Positions 11,546-23,485 of a DNA stretch of 64,000 nt are shown here, piece after piece. The stretch is from positions 38,272,344 to 38,336,343 of the forward strand of contig NC_059474.1 in the NCBI RefSeq assembly GCF_018139145.2, in the 5' to 3' direction. The position numbers and the translations under genes were made by a program. Origin of the DNA: Gymnogyps californianus (lineage: Eukaryota > Chordata > Aves > Accipitriformes > Cathartidae). Below the pieces are notes generated by a model. That model did no database searches and had not been told where the DNA came from. It saw nothing but the letters and a program-made list of their open reading frames with translations. Each line of letters begins with the position of its first letter. The stretch's first letter is position 1.

Positions 11546-12884
11546 GAACAATAGCTGTGATGTTTCAGGTTTCATAAATTTAAATATCATAGGTACATCT
11601 ATCTAATCCAGAATTACACATTTTTTTTTTTTTCCTTGTGGTCACATCAAACAGGAAAAATTCTGTAGAAATGTGGACTGTTCCGATTCATCCAGCTTAC
11701 ACAGCTGATCATATGTGCAAATTCCCCTGTGAGCACTTTTTAGATAGATCTGAAAAACCTGTTCGAAAAGCAAAATAAATCTATTGCTAAGGTATGAAAT
11801 GTATCATAGGAAGTTTTCACTGCTCTGAGCCATAAACTCAGGATGCTGATTTATTTTAAGTGAAGTCTTGAGTTTTTCCACTACCTCTTAAACTGCAATT
11901 TTTCCCAGAGCAAAAGTCATTTCTCATCCCTATCTTCATGAATTCACGTTGCTTTTTATGAGAGAAGAAAATCTGTGAATAATATCAGCTAATTTTTAGA
12001 GATGGAGAAAACCATTTTTATGGTAACTCTAGCAGAGTCCGCTAAGAGTGTAGGAATTCAAAACAACTACAAAATCTCAATCTTATATAACAATGTGATA
12101 CAGTAGCCATCAAGTTAGCTCAATACTCTAATTCAGTCTTCCAAGTTCAAATATTCATTATTTCTGTCAAGTACTTATTTTGAAAGACACTTTTTCCCCT
12201 CTTTGATCTGCAGTGCTTGTATTCTGTACTTTATTGCTTTGATGTTTGGTGAAGAATGATAATTGTTATTGCAGGCTAGAGGATGGCCATTTTAAAGAAA
12301 TACATTTTGCTGAATAACCTCTTAAATTAGTCCTATATAGTAACACCTACAGATTTATATTACATATTGGCATTCCTTCTTAAAAAAGGTTTCATCTTTA
12401 AAAAAGGTTGCTATAGGTTAATAAAACAACTCAGCAGCTGGTCTGTAATACCTTGTTTTACATTTAAATCTGGCAATCTGGCTGTTTTTGAGCTTTATTT
12501 GGAGTTATTTTGGGAACCAAACAAAATATATGTTTTTTTAGTGGCAGGCCAAAATGACAATTTTGTCACCATGGTAATGTGTTGTATACCAATATCAGTT
12601 ACAAATGCCATTTAAATATAACACTTTTTCTGCTGAAAGTTGAATGATTACAATGATAATCTATTATCAATCACCTTTACCATTAGTCTTGACGTGTGTC
12701 AGATGTATGATGTGACAATTGCTTACTATGTAGCAATTCCTTGAGAGTGAGATTACAGAACAGAAATCAACAGTCATTTGCCATTAAATTGAAAAGGGAT
12801 GCCTAAGTTTTGAAAAGGGATGTTGAATTTTTACATATATGAAGTATATATGTTTAAAATAAGAAAAACTGTTAGCTGCAGAAG
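11546..12884. other. AT-rich noncoding DNA
   Basis: A T run lies at about 11622-11634, close to the CR1 remnant. A near-repeat TCTTAAAAAAGGTT occurs around 12378-12391 and again at 12395-12409. An 82-codon plus-strand frame near 12367-12615 translates low-complexity Lys/Phe sequence and is not convincing. Confidence 0.55.
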
Positions 12885-13150
12885 CCCCTAGAAGGCACCA
12901 GAAGCAACTAAAAGCAGAAACTTAGACTAAAGTTTAAAAAAAAAAATCAGAACAAATACAAAACCAGAGCAAGAACAGCAGCCCCACAAAGAACTACTAA
13001 AAAAACCACATAAAAATGCCTAAATAAACAAAAAATCCCAAACAACTGAAGAACAGAGGAAATAAACAGAAAAGAAAACAAAAAATCTACACCAACAACC
13101 TAAAAACAGAAAGGAAAAAGCTCCACCAAAAGGCAGCAAATGAGAAGAAA
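12885..13150 (+). repeat. A-rich, T-poor low-complexity stretch
   Basis: In 12901-13140 I count about 22 T in 240 bases while A dominates. The sequence is a mixture of A runs, CAGAA, AACCA and CACCA motifs without a fixed period. This strong strand asymmetry is unlike the rest of the window. It has no tail-like terminus or flanking duplication that I could find. It could be a degraded A-rich simple repeat. Confidence 0.6.
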
Positions 13151-14025
13151 ACCCTACTGCCTATCTCTGCTATCAGGGGAAAAAACCCAGTCTTCTCTGC
13201 CAAAACATGCAAAACCATGTTATTTTGCATGCTTTTCAAAACACGCACAGTGAAAACAATCACCTCTCTAACTGCTGAAGGCTCTTCTTGCTGTGCTCTT
13301 GGAGTGTATTCCTGCTTGCCAACTAAATAGACAATCTCCTCCTACATTAACTTTAGTCATACCTTGTGGGTTAAATGCAAATTTGAGCTGTGTGTGCTTT
13401 GGCATTACACGTTGCATGTTCCTGCAAATACATTCAAAGGACTGCATCTCCTTTAATTTCCAGAGAGAGACTGTATTGCACAAAGAGGAATAACATGCAT
13501 TTTCTACTGCTAAGTCATTGTTTGCAACAGATGACTTCTTCTATTTGATTAAATTATCTTGTTTGTGACAACAATGAAGTACATCTTGATTAGTATATAT
13601 TAGGGATGAATGATTTACAAGTTAGCTGAAAGTTGCCTTTGTGCCAATCATCATTTTGAACACATGATCATTTATGGATATAAGGTAAATGAGATTTGCA
13701 TGGACAAGCAGTACTTTTATTCAGCTTAGTGAGACTATGGCTCCAAAAGAGCCGCTGAACCAACTGAACAACTCACAGTCATTAAAAATAGGAGTTCTTG
13801 TTCCTCTGTTCCACCCTCCGCATTACCATGTTAGCACTGCACCCTTCTGAAGGCAAATGGAACTCACTAACACAGCAGTAAAACTCAACCTGGATAATTT
13901 TCTGCCTTTTTGAAGTGTTCAATGGCTCAGAGAAGGATTACAGAAATACTACAGCTAATGAAAGGGCACAGAATTGCAGTCTGGAAGCTGGGAAAGAAAA
14001 AAATAAGTGAGGGAGAACAGGAAGA
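13151..14025. other. Noncoding DNA with opposed chance frames
   Basis: Opposing frames of 71 and 66 codons cover the same 13268-13493 interval, which argues that both are chance. I recognise no repeat. Confidence 0.5.
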
Positions 14026-14055
14026 AAAGAGAGGAGACTGATCTCTCCTCTCTTT
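14026..14055. repeat. Purine/pyrimidine inverted repeat (12-bp stem)
   Basis: AAAGAGAGGAGA at 14026-14037 and its exact reverse complement TCTCCTCTCTTT at 14044-14055 are separated by CTGATC. One arm is all purine and the other all pyrimidine. Confidence 0.85.
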
Positions 14056-14672
14056 GGTGAGAAAGAGAACCTGTAGCTGGGAAAAAACACAGGCACCTGC
14101 ATCACATGCACCCTTCTTAAGTTCTGGCAAGCACCTATTTAACTTCTGTAATGAAGACTTAATTATATTTAAACAACACTAGGTTTTTAAACAAATCCAC
14201 TATTGAAATAACCACGTTTTACTGGTTGCAGGCTACTAAGCAAGTCTCTAGGGAAAAATCTGTTGAATTTGAGGAGATACATGCAAGATCCATCCCCAAA
14301 ATGTCATATTCTAAATCTGGAACCTCATGTTGATAAGGCCAAAGTAAACGGTTCAAAATCAGTCACACCTTAGTGTGGCTGAATACAGCCTGAAGAACTG
14401 TGCTGGTTTTGGATGGGGTAGAGTTAATTTTCTTCACAGTAGCTAGTATGGGGCTATGTTTTGGATTTGTGCTGGAAACAGTGTTGATAACACAGGGATG
14501 TTTTAGTTATTGCTGAGCAGTGCTTACACAGAGTCAAGGCCTTTGCTGCCTCTCACCCCACCCCACCAGCGAGCAGGCTGGGGGTGCACAAGAAGCTGGG
14601 AGGGGACACAGCCGGGACAGCTGACCCCAACTGACCAAAGGGGTATTCCAGACCATATGATGTCATGCTCAG

Positions 14673-14680
14673 CATACAAA
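14673..14680 (+). promoter_or_regulatory. Decayed TATA box of solo LTR 1
   Basis: CATACAAA sits where the second LTR has TATATAAA, with matching flanks (ATG-TCATGC upstream, CTGGGG downstream). It is likely a weak or dead promoter element. Confidence 0.5.
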
Positions 14681-14861
14681 GCTGGGGGAAGAAGGAGGAA
14701 GGGGGGGACGTTCGGAGCGATGGCATTTGTCTTCCCAAGTAACTGTTACACATGACAGAGCCCTGCTTTCCTGGAGATGGCTGAACACCTGCCTGCTGAT
14801 GGGAAGTGGTGAATGAATTCCTTGTTTTGCTTTGCTTGCATGTGCAGCTTTTGCTTTACTT

Positions 14862-14867
14862 ATTAAA
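14862..14867 (+). terminator. ATTAAA polyadenylation signal in solo LTR 1
   Basis: ATTAAA precedes CTGTCTTTATCTCA, the same arrangement as in LTR 2, and marks the expected retroviral 3' processing region. Confidence 0.6.
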
Positions 14868-14999
14868 CTGTCTTTATCTCAATCCACGAGTTTTCTCACT
14901 TTTAGCCTTCTGATTCTCTCTCCCATCCCACCATGGGGGGAGTGAGCGAGCGGCTGTGTGGTGCTTAGTTGCTGGCTGGGGTTAAACCACAACAGGAAC

Positions 15000-16159
15000 T
15001 TTAACAGTTGTTCATATGAACATAAGCCCCCTTGCTTATTTTTCTAAAAATAACTTTATTTTTGTTGCCTCATTGGTTTATGCCAGCCTGGAAGAGCTTG
15101 CATTTGGGAAAAGCAAGGAATTATTTTAAATTGAAAATACATCACAGCCAAGAATGTAAGAAGTTGTCTTGAACTACAACTTACTTTAGGTCCTCAAAAG
15201 CAAACACAACACCATTATTTAAAAGGTCAAATTATACTAAAATACAGTATCATGCCCTTAAAGCATTCAAGATGTCATTCTTTCTCTTCCCTGATGAAAA
15301 TGGAAAAAACCTCTAATCCAGATCTTTGTAAGGAGATGAAACTCATGAAGAGAGGGAAGGTGAAGGAATACCTTATATCTCTTCATTCACCACCTCAGCA
15401 TATGACAGCTCTTAAAAGATACTTTGATCAAAAGAAAATATAACTGTGCCATTGAAAAGGCACATTTCTCTGTTCCTGTGATTACCATTTCTACATAATC
15501 ATATAAATCTGGGGTTTTTTGGTCTTTGCATATGACATGTCTATTTCCTCTTGTAATTAATTTGTAGCAATACAATGAAGTATTATCTTTTTATGAAATG
15601 TACAAAGGTTACTAGCTGCATTTCAAAGAGTAAATTAACAAACCTTCAAAGACACAAGTGGAGCTGTAATGAAAAGAAAAAGCATTAAGTTGATGCTTGA
15701 TATTCAGAGTCCTTTAAGAAATCTGACAACATGGCAATACTATCATTTTTTCTGTCTCTTTTTAAAGTAACTTCTGTAGGATAAGGATCTTACAAACAAT
15801 AATAGTGTGTATATATATATAAAGATATACATTTCTATATACAACTCTGAATGAAACCTTGAATCTCTGAAAACCAACAGAAATTATTTGCAAGTGTTAC
15901 AGAAGACACAGTTTCCAAAACAATCTGTAAAATTACAAAAATTGCAGTGGCTGGTAATATGATATGTTTATACTTTTGCAGAAGTCCTAAGATGAAAGAT
16001 TAAGCTGAGCATGTGTCCTTTCATGATTAAAGTTATTTCTGTGACACAGAGCAGAGGCGATGAGATCAAGAAGTTGATCAAATCCTTTGATTGATGATAT
16101 GGCACTTAGGCAAGAATAACCAACTACATGACAGGGATTATTTTGCTGATAATTCTGTA
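15000..16159. other. AT-rich noncoding DNA with a small TA microsatellite
   Basis: A GTGTGTATATATATATA microsatellite lies near 15805-15821. Short frames of about 62 codons on both strands near 15252-15575 have no recognisable protein character. Confidence 0.55.
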
Positions 16160-16709
16160 GAAGGGAATCTGGGGTCACACAGGATCACACACCCAACACG
16201 AGTCAACAAATATTTTACTGCTATGAAAAAGGCAATCAGATTGGGAACAACAATAGAAAGGTAGCTTGCAGGATGCGTGAAATCAATTCTCCATTCTGTC
16301 TGGCACTGGTAACACACCAGGTGCTTACTGGGTCCAATTTTAAGAACCCAGCTTTGAGAAAGATACAACTCAGAGCGTTATAGAAAGCATGGATTTAGAA
16401 AAACAAAAAGACTGAGAGGGAATACATGAACAAAGGGAAAAGAAATATTCTTCATGTTCCTGTTGGACAGGGTAAGCTTTATTGAATTTAAACTGTAACA
16501 AGAAAGACTCAAGTTAGACACTAGGAAAAATCTTTCAAACTGTAATTATAGAAAGGCATCATAATAATTTGCCTGAAGAGGTTAGAGGTCTTTAAGAACA
16601 GGTTAGAAAAATGTTTGACAGGAATAACAGAAGCACAGCAGATTCTGCCTTTGCCAGAAGATTAAATGACCTCTTGCGATACCTTCAAGCCCTATTATTC
16701 TAAGATTTA
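16160..16709 (+). mobile_element. Old CR1 LINE 3' portion (ORF2 C-terminus and 3' UTR)
   Basis: This is a heavily diverged plus-strand CR1. The first half decays from the ORF2 C-terminal region: the CTGGGGTCACACAGGATCAC block, a GCTATGAAAAAGGCAA block, then LALV-type and ALRK-type residues in the expected order. The second half follows the CR1 3' UTR order: TTAGACACTAGGAAAAATCT, TTGCCTGAAGAGGTTAGAGG, TTTAAGAACAGGTTAGA, GATTAAATGACCTCTTGCGA and a terminal CCTATTATTCTAAGATT. It resembles the ancient CR1 lineages shared with crocodilians and turtles more than young avian ones. It has many substitutions and small indels and is non-functional. Boundaries are approximate by some tens of bases. Confidence 0.75.
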
Positions 16710-19700
16710 TATGGCACCTACAAAGCAAATAGAAAGTTTTCAAGATCACCTTAGACAAAGTAATTCATAAGAAACTGTGTGGACACGGAATCTTTGATAA
16801 TAAGTAAAAAAAAGGCAGAAAATCCAACAGAAATATAAGGGTTACGTCAACAATTGCTTGATCGTGCTTTCTGTGATGATAACATGAGTGACACTGTATT
16901 ACGGTAACAGGCTTTGAGCAGGAGAAATACAACATTAACATGTGGAATGCAAAATTAAACAGTTAGAGAAAGTGAGGTACCTTGGAAGCAATGCTTACTA
17001 GAATCGCTACCCCCAACTACAGCTCTTACACCATATGAAAAAGTTAGACTTTTTTGGTAAATTATATTTTGTTGAAACTTCAAAAATAAAGTTACAAGAT
17101 GGAAGCAGACTTTGAACACTGTCTTGTAGAGAAGGAGAGACAGAGAGAAAGGAAGTGAACGCAGCTTAACTAATCTGGTTTAAGGGAAGACAGACCAAAG
17201 ACAAGGGAAAAAAGAAATGCACATACTTGGGCACAGCCACTGTATAGAAAACATGGTTTTCTGTTTTGCACTGCAACAGTGAATTGTTTTACAATTCTCT
17301 CTTGAGATAAAAGTTCCATGGGGAGTTGTGGAGAATGTAGTCTAATTTATTTTAATGATCAGAGCAGTCAATTAAGTGCCTACACTTACAAGAGAAGGAC
17401 TTTTTATGTCTGGTCATTTTCTTAATAAAGATTTCTCTAAACATCGGACGACTGCATTTGGGAAATGTGAGTAGCCATTATTCTCTTAATGACTATGAAA
17501 TTCAATACAGGTATTGTTATCATATGTCCTTCAAAATGAGACTCTTTCTTTTAGGATCTTATGATTTTTACAAAATCCCAGTGTTTTGTCCCAGATTTTG
17601 TAAACTAGATAGTCTAAATGTGTTCTTCTTAAGTAACTGCTAGCTATAGTCTGTTGAAACAGGAAAATCTATTTCTGAAGAGAGAAAAACAAAACAAAAT
17701 GCAAATGTTAGTTTTCATCCAAAATGCCTGGAATTGATCCATTTTTAAAGATTTGTTCATATTTTTCTCCAAGTTTTAATTGAAAGATATCTTTGAGAAT
17801 GGGAATGTCTTTTAAATGGTGTTCAATATAATGTTGAAGAAAATACAAAAACTATAGCAGCTTTTGATAAAATAATGAAAAATGGCACTGCGGAGAATTC
17901 GATACTGAATTTGTAAAACTGAGAAAGAGCTACCTGTGTATGTTGTGCTTTAAGGACCAGATACTTAAAGATTAATTTCATATCAATAAGATGCTGGCAC
18001 TGATATTGACAGGCAGTTGACCTATCACCTACCATGGCAACTGAGCAGATTCACCCAAATAAAACTAGAGATTCCTTACAGTATATCTCTTGCAGGCATA
18101 AGAGCTGCAGGATTTAAAGTAGGCAATCAAAAAAACCTGCGAGCCCTCAACAGCAACAGACTTCACCAGCATTAAAGAACTAAAGGGCAGCTTTCAGCTG
18201 GCAGAAATCACATCTAGTCAAAACTATTTTCAGAAATTCTAAATATTACTGACTGAGACTTTACAATTTACAGACTCTCTTTTGGGCATTTTCAAGACTA
18301 CTCAGTTGCTTTCCTGAACACTGCTTCCATTAGCTCCTGAATCTTGTTACTGTGCTGCTGTAAGAGGAACTTGTGCTTCAGTACAGTAGAGCAGATCCTT
18401 CTGCCTCATCAATCTCAGAAAACAGATGCTGACAGGTAGGGAATACGTAGGTGTTACACAGCAGTCTTCCCCTCATCCTCTTTCCCACGCCACTTGCTCT
18501 CCCACTTTTTTTGGTGATGCCTTGTCATATCATGTCATATTCTTCTTCCCCCTGTAGCTCTCAACATAAGGTGTGCATCTGTCTTTGATGTTCCCCCTGC
18601 TCTTTTTTTTTCTCTTGTTCCTATTAATGTACCCCACTATTTGTATCTATTTCATCTGTATCTTCATAGTGTGAGTAAAATTAGTAGATGGATATATAAG
18701 TAAATATGTTAGTGAAAAATAGACTAGAATTAGCAAGATATGTTTCAGTTCCCTTATCACCTGCTTTTGTGTTTCTTCATAAAACTACCCTGCTTTTTGT
18801 CTTTCTATATATTATGTATTGTCCAATCCCTTAGTGTGTTATTATGCTAGTGTAATACAACATGTTACATCAGAAAAATAGAAACCAAATGCAAGATTTA
18901 ACTAGGATTAACACATTAATGTCAAAGCACTCACAACTGCAAATGCCAAAAATTAAGACTAATCTATAAAAACTTATTCATGCATTTAAACTAATAATAA
19001 AACCAAATACCTTTTAAATTATATGATCATTTGCAATTTGGATATCTACCTCATTCAGAGAATAGACAGCCATCCAATAAACCATTTTGTCTTTCTCAAG
19101 CATTTATTATCTGTCCCCTGATTCAAACTGGTTGGAATAGATGACTTGTGCCTGAATAATTTACAATTGTCATAAGTTACAAGGAAATGAAACTAAAGCA
19201 ATTGGAGGCAATTAACTGTAATGCTATGTGGTCTACCTATAATTAAAAACTCATCTTAACAGTAACACAGATGTGAATCTGTACAACAGATTCTCACCAT
19301 GTTTCTCTTCCGTATGAGTCTTGAAACCAGTCCCCCTTACAATGAAAACAGAAACGTGGGAAATAACTGACTTGGACTGCAGAACTGAATATTCCTCTTT
19401 TCTAAATGTTGAACAAAACTTTCCTTTGCACATCTCCTTGGTCTCTATTGCAGAATACATTGCTCCAATGACAGGGGTATAGTCCTGTCAAATTAAAGAG
19501 ATGTATATATTTTTGTTTGTGCAAAAAAAAAAAGTGTGATAGCTCATGTTAAGACTAAATCTCAAACTACATATCCAAATGCCTTGGGTCAGTATGGAAA
19601 AGGCTGTGAGGTCTACATTTTTTCTAGTATCGTGTCAAGTTCAAATAACCTGGTAATTTTCAGTTGACATAAATATATAAATGTAGATTATTTCACTGAA

Positions 19701-19859
19701 ATATACTATATGGAAAAGCTAATTCTGGAAGGTAGCAGTCCAACAGTTTTAAAAATACTTCAAATACATAACATAATTAAGATCTTTAAAATAAAGAATA
19801 ATTCTTTTAAATTTCATGAAAATATTCTTCTTATATACACTAAATAGTAGCTGATGTAG
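16710..19859. other. AT-rich noncoding DNA
   Basis: Nothing recognised. A pyrimidine-rich stretch lies at about 18470-18620. Frames of 61 to 70 codons near 17458, 17823 and 19251 are not convincing. Confidence 0.55.
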
Positions 19860-20420
19860 GAGCAATAATAATTTTAAGCCTAAACATGCCTATTACAAAT
19901 GCACTCAGCCTCCATAAAAGAAAAATTATTCTTTGGAAAATGGATTTTACTCATTAGTGAAATTTCACTCATTAAAATTTACTCTGCAAAGCAATGATAC
20001 ATCAGCAAGTTGATTTTTCTTAATGAGACATTTAACTGAACTAAAATATTGCAGAGCAAGACCATTACATACTGCACCATTGAAGTAGGAAGGAATTTAA
20101 TTTTTTTAAACATAATACAATGATTCAAATAATTTTTTTTTAATTTCAGCATTCCTTATATGCAACATTATTCAACCATATTAACAGTAATCTAATTCAT
20201 TTTTAATTGGCCAGATTCTGAGTTGCCATACAATTTTAATTCCCTGAAGTCAATGGGATGCTCAGAGTATTACTATGCAGAAATGAATTTGTTGCATATT
20301 TGGTCATAATTATTATAGTTGTTTACATGCAACTGTACTAATAATAAATAAAAATATAGAAAGATGACTGCTTTCATTGCCATTTAAATATGTTCATGCA
20401 AAACTTGAATTTTTTTATGA
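19860..20420. other. Candidate conserved noncoding stretch
   Basis: The sequence is AT-rich and rich in TAATT and ATTA cores, ATTTTTAATTGG and CATTTAAATATG motifs, a composition typical of conserved noncoding elements. This is a resemblance only, and only a genome alignment can decide. Confidence 0.25.
20208..20266. repeat. Possible trace of an ancient sauropsid palindromic repeat
   Basis: GGCCAGATTCTGAGTTGCC followed by CTGAAGTCAATGGGATGCTC recalls an old palindromic, MITE-like repeat of reptile genomes in which GGCCAGATTCTGA and GAAGTCAATGGGAGT occur together. The match is short, remembered and unverified. Confidence 0.3.
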
Positions 20421-21619
20421 AAAATTTAACAGAACAGAAATTCATGGTAGTAATTCTGTCAGGTATCTTGGACACTGCTGAAAAATGTATTTTATTCCAT
20501 ACGCACAAAGGAAACAAGAACAGCAGCTAGCTATGGTAGCACTGATGATGTACTTCGAAGTCATAAATCAGGCAAATCTCACCTTAAGGACCTTATTCTG
20601 TGGTCTCACTTCGGTAGCTTACTCTGTGCTGGCAGATCAACTTGAAGTATCAAAGAAATTAAAGTTAGAAAAGAGTATTTACATAAGACCACATTCTTTA
20701 ACAAAAGCCAACTATTGTATCGAATAAGGTACAAAAGGGTGTATTCCAAAAGATATGAAAAGGGACCGGGCTGCATTCAGGCACACAAAGAGCAAGGGGA
20801 GCACAGTGAAAGCTAAGAGGAACTAGGGAAAGTAACTCACTAAACAGAAGAAAGATTTGTGAAAGAGAGCTTTTGTTTCAGTCTGGACTGAAAATCATAA
20901 TGGAAAATAGATTCTAATAATGGTAGCAAATAAGGAAAGGAGTAATGAGAAAGCCTTGGGAAGGACAGTACATTAAAGACTATTTAGACAACTTAAATGT
21001 ATTAAAAATAGCAGACCCAATAAATTCAGCCTATTGTGCTAAAAAGGATCAGCATCAGTATCCAAATGTTTAGCAGTTACATGAAGTATCTGAAGAGTAA
21101 ATGGTAAATGAAGGTATGCACTGCTGGAAAAAAAGCAAAAAAACCATTTAGGAATAGTGGATTTGCTTCCAATGCCTTGGAAATTGCTGGAATAATTAAA
21201 CCTTTTTAAGATTAACCGAGATGAAAGTGAAAAAATTAAGTGATATCGGTTTATATAATAGAGATTATACAAAATTAACTCAATTTCTTTCTCAAGAAAA
21301 TTTTTAGAAAAAGAAACTTAGAAAGGCTTAGAATTTGACTTTGGTGATGCACGTAAGACAACCTTCCTCATGGAACTGCATAAGATCAAAATCAGAATCA
21401 CCTGGCATACTGATGTCATGTCATAGATCTGTTACAGAAATATGCATGTAAAAAAGGATGATCTGAACACATAGTTGGCTAAAATATACACAGAATAGTG
21501 ATTAAACATTTGGTTTCCAGCTAAAAATCAGAAGTTCATGAAGCTCCTGTTGCACAGCTCTGTGCCTACTAGCAGAGATTACTCTTTGCTAGCAGACTGT
21601 TCGGTTCTTTCCAAGCAAA
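20421..21619. other. Noncoding DNA, nothing recognised
   Basis: An 80-codon plus-strand frame at 20485-20727 and a 77-codon minus-strand frame at 21039-21272 show no recognisable domain. No repeat is evident. Confidence 0.5.
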
Positions 21620-21720
21620 AGGTATGCACACTACACTAGCTAAATTCCTGGATGATTCCAAGCTGAAAGTGATCACAGCTTCTTAGAAGAAAATAAAAAC
21701 CAATGCTGAGGAAAGGGCTG
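21620..21720 (+). mobile_element. Possible CR1 ORF2 trace around the FADD block
   Basis: CTAAATTCCTGGATGATTCC followed by AAGCTG translates as KFLDDSKL, close to the CR1 reverse-transcriptase KFADDTKL catalytic block. The following bases keep the general character for a few dozen positions only. If real, the second position of the catalytic motif is substituted and the copy is dead. Confidence 0.35.
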
Positions 21721-23460
21721 AAAAGAAACAAAGAAACTTCTAGAAGTAAGCATACTCCTGTCACAATCATAATTGACAGATATATGGGTCATTTAACATG
21801 TACATTTTTTATCACTAACACATATCCAAAAAAATTTGAGTCAAAATGTTTCTTGGATCCCACTACCAACTTATAACACATCTTACTCTCTATTTTTATA
21901 AAATGTACAGTATAGGTGCTTTTTACTATATAACATATTCTTTTGAGCATTTTTTAATCTCTACAATGACAATATAAAGCTTGGGCAAAGTGAAGAAGCT
22001 TGGCACCTCAAGTGGGATGAGGGTTGAAATTCCTGCATTTTAGTACAAAACTAGAGTAGTTGAAATGTCCTCAGAGATGCTGCGTATACACAAAAGTGCC
22101 CAAATCCTCTGTAAATCTCTGGTGAGCGTTTATTTATATATACCGAGAACAGTCCCTCTCTTGAAGACCTCAGCACTTAATTTGTGACCTATCCCAACTA
22201 ACTGCAGAATTTAGGTCATTCTTTAAAGATTTGAAACCAGTGGACTGGTCACAACAGAGAATATGAAAAAATCTGATGGTCACTCTTAAGGTGTGTCACA
22301 AAGAGCATAAACAGTACTTCCACCTGTGCACCCCCACACTCCTTCCTCACATCATCTACAGACAGCCTAGTGTACTAATCAAGATGTGATAATCCTGATG
22401 TTTAATTTAGAGCCTAAAAGTTAAATCTCAAATCTGCTTTTTCCTAGCCCTGCCCCCACCATCAAACCTATCTACAGGTTGAGGAATGGAATGATGGATG
22501 GGGCCAGAAAGTGAAGACAGACACAGGAGGAAACATAATGCTGTAGGTTAGGAGTTAGCATTGACTTCTGCAGAAGGGAGGAAGGAGAACCTAAAATTCA
22601 GGCTCTGCGTTGTAGGTTCCTAAGTCCTTGGTTGTATCTAGTACCTTTCTTTATGTCACAGACTAGTTAATGATAAACAAATACTAAATTTACCGCATCC
22701 ATCAGTAAGAAACTGTTGCAAGTTTTTGATTGATTAGTAGCATCAGATAACAATGTAAGTTATTTTTATTTCTTTCTTTCAACTTTCACCATCTTGATTA
22801 TGACAGAACAACACACTTGTTCCATATTTAAATCACATGAGTTCAATTATAATCAAAAGACAGGCCACGGGAAGTCAGTATGTGGACTAAGCCATACTCA
22901 GCACAGGGGTAAGTCTTAGAGACTTACAAAGACTTAGAGACTACAAAGAAAGAAGCACTGCATTTTGGAATAATACGTATATTTAGAAGTTACGTGCTTT
23001 GGAAAAGTGACAAAGTACCTAAGGAGGCACGACATCACAGATCCACACTGAGCAAAATGTACTCTCTACGGGACTAGAGAAGTCCTCTCTGGATGACATT
23101 ACCTTCTCTCCCTCATGAATTATCAAGAAATATTTTTACAGACAAACTAGTCACCCTCAGTAGAGAACAAAAGACAAAATAGTAAACAAAGGCAAGGAGA
23201 GCTCATGTGCTCTACACACTAGTCTCTTAGTGTTTTCAGTCCTTAGTCTCTCAGTTTATTTATTCATCTGGAACACCTAATTTTTCCTAGCAGTAAGTAG
23301 TCCAATCTAAAGCAAATATCCATAGCTTTCTATTGCTTTCATGTTTTCTCAGCAAGACGCCTAAAAAATATTTATATATCAGTAAATTTAACGTTTAACT
23401 TAATATGTAGTCTGTTGTGCATCAAATGTCATCCCCACTTAACATAAAGTGGAGGAAAAC
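21721..23460. other. AT-rich noncoding DNA with one short tandem duplication
   Basis: CTTAGAGACTTACAAAGA (22915-22932) is followed at once by CTTAGAGACTACAAAGA (22933-22949). The same place also carries GTAAGTCT-TAG-AGACTTAC, an 8-bp inverted repeat at 22909-22927. Nothing else recognised. Confidence 0.55.
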
Positions 23461-23463
23461 AGC

Positions 23464-23485
23464 TGAATACTATTTGAATACTATT
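23464..23485. repeat. 11-bp perfect tandem duplication
   Basis: TGAATACTATT occurs twice head to tail (23464-23474, 23475-23485). Confidence 0.85.

Larger units (their letters stand above)
14399..14994 (+). mobile_element. Solo LTR 1 of an avian endogenous retrovirus (ERVL-like)
   Basis: A 596-bp LTR beginning TGTGCTGG and ending AAACCACAACA (canonical TG...CA). It is flanked by AGAAC (14394-14398) and GGAAC (14995-14999), a 5-bp target duplication with one mismatch. Orientation is set by the ATTAAA polyadenylation-type signal at 14862-14867. The TATA-box position reads CATACAAA (14673-14680), a weakened form of the TATATAAA in the second LTR, so the promoter may be decayed. No retroviral internal region flanks it, so it is a solo LTR left by LTR-LTR recombination. 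Open frames inside (14510-14755 plus, 14553-14753 minus) are LTR sequence, not genes. The middle differs from LTR 2, suggesting another subfamily. The ERVL assignment rests on the 5-bp duplication and memory. Confidence 0.88.

Noticed and set aside
14510..14755. 81-codon frame that resembles a second frame at 35019-35231
   Set aside because: The similarity between the two frames comes from both lying inside related LTRs. It is noncoding LTR sequence, not a gene family.
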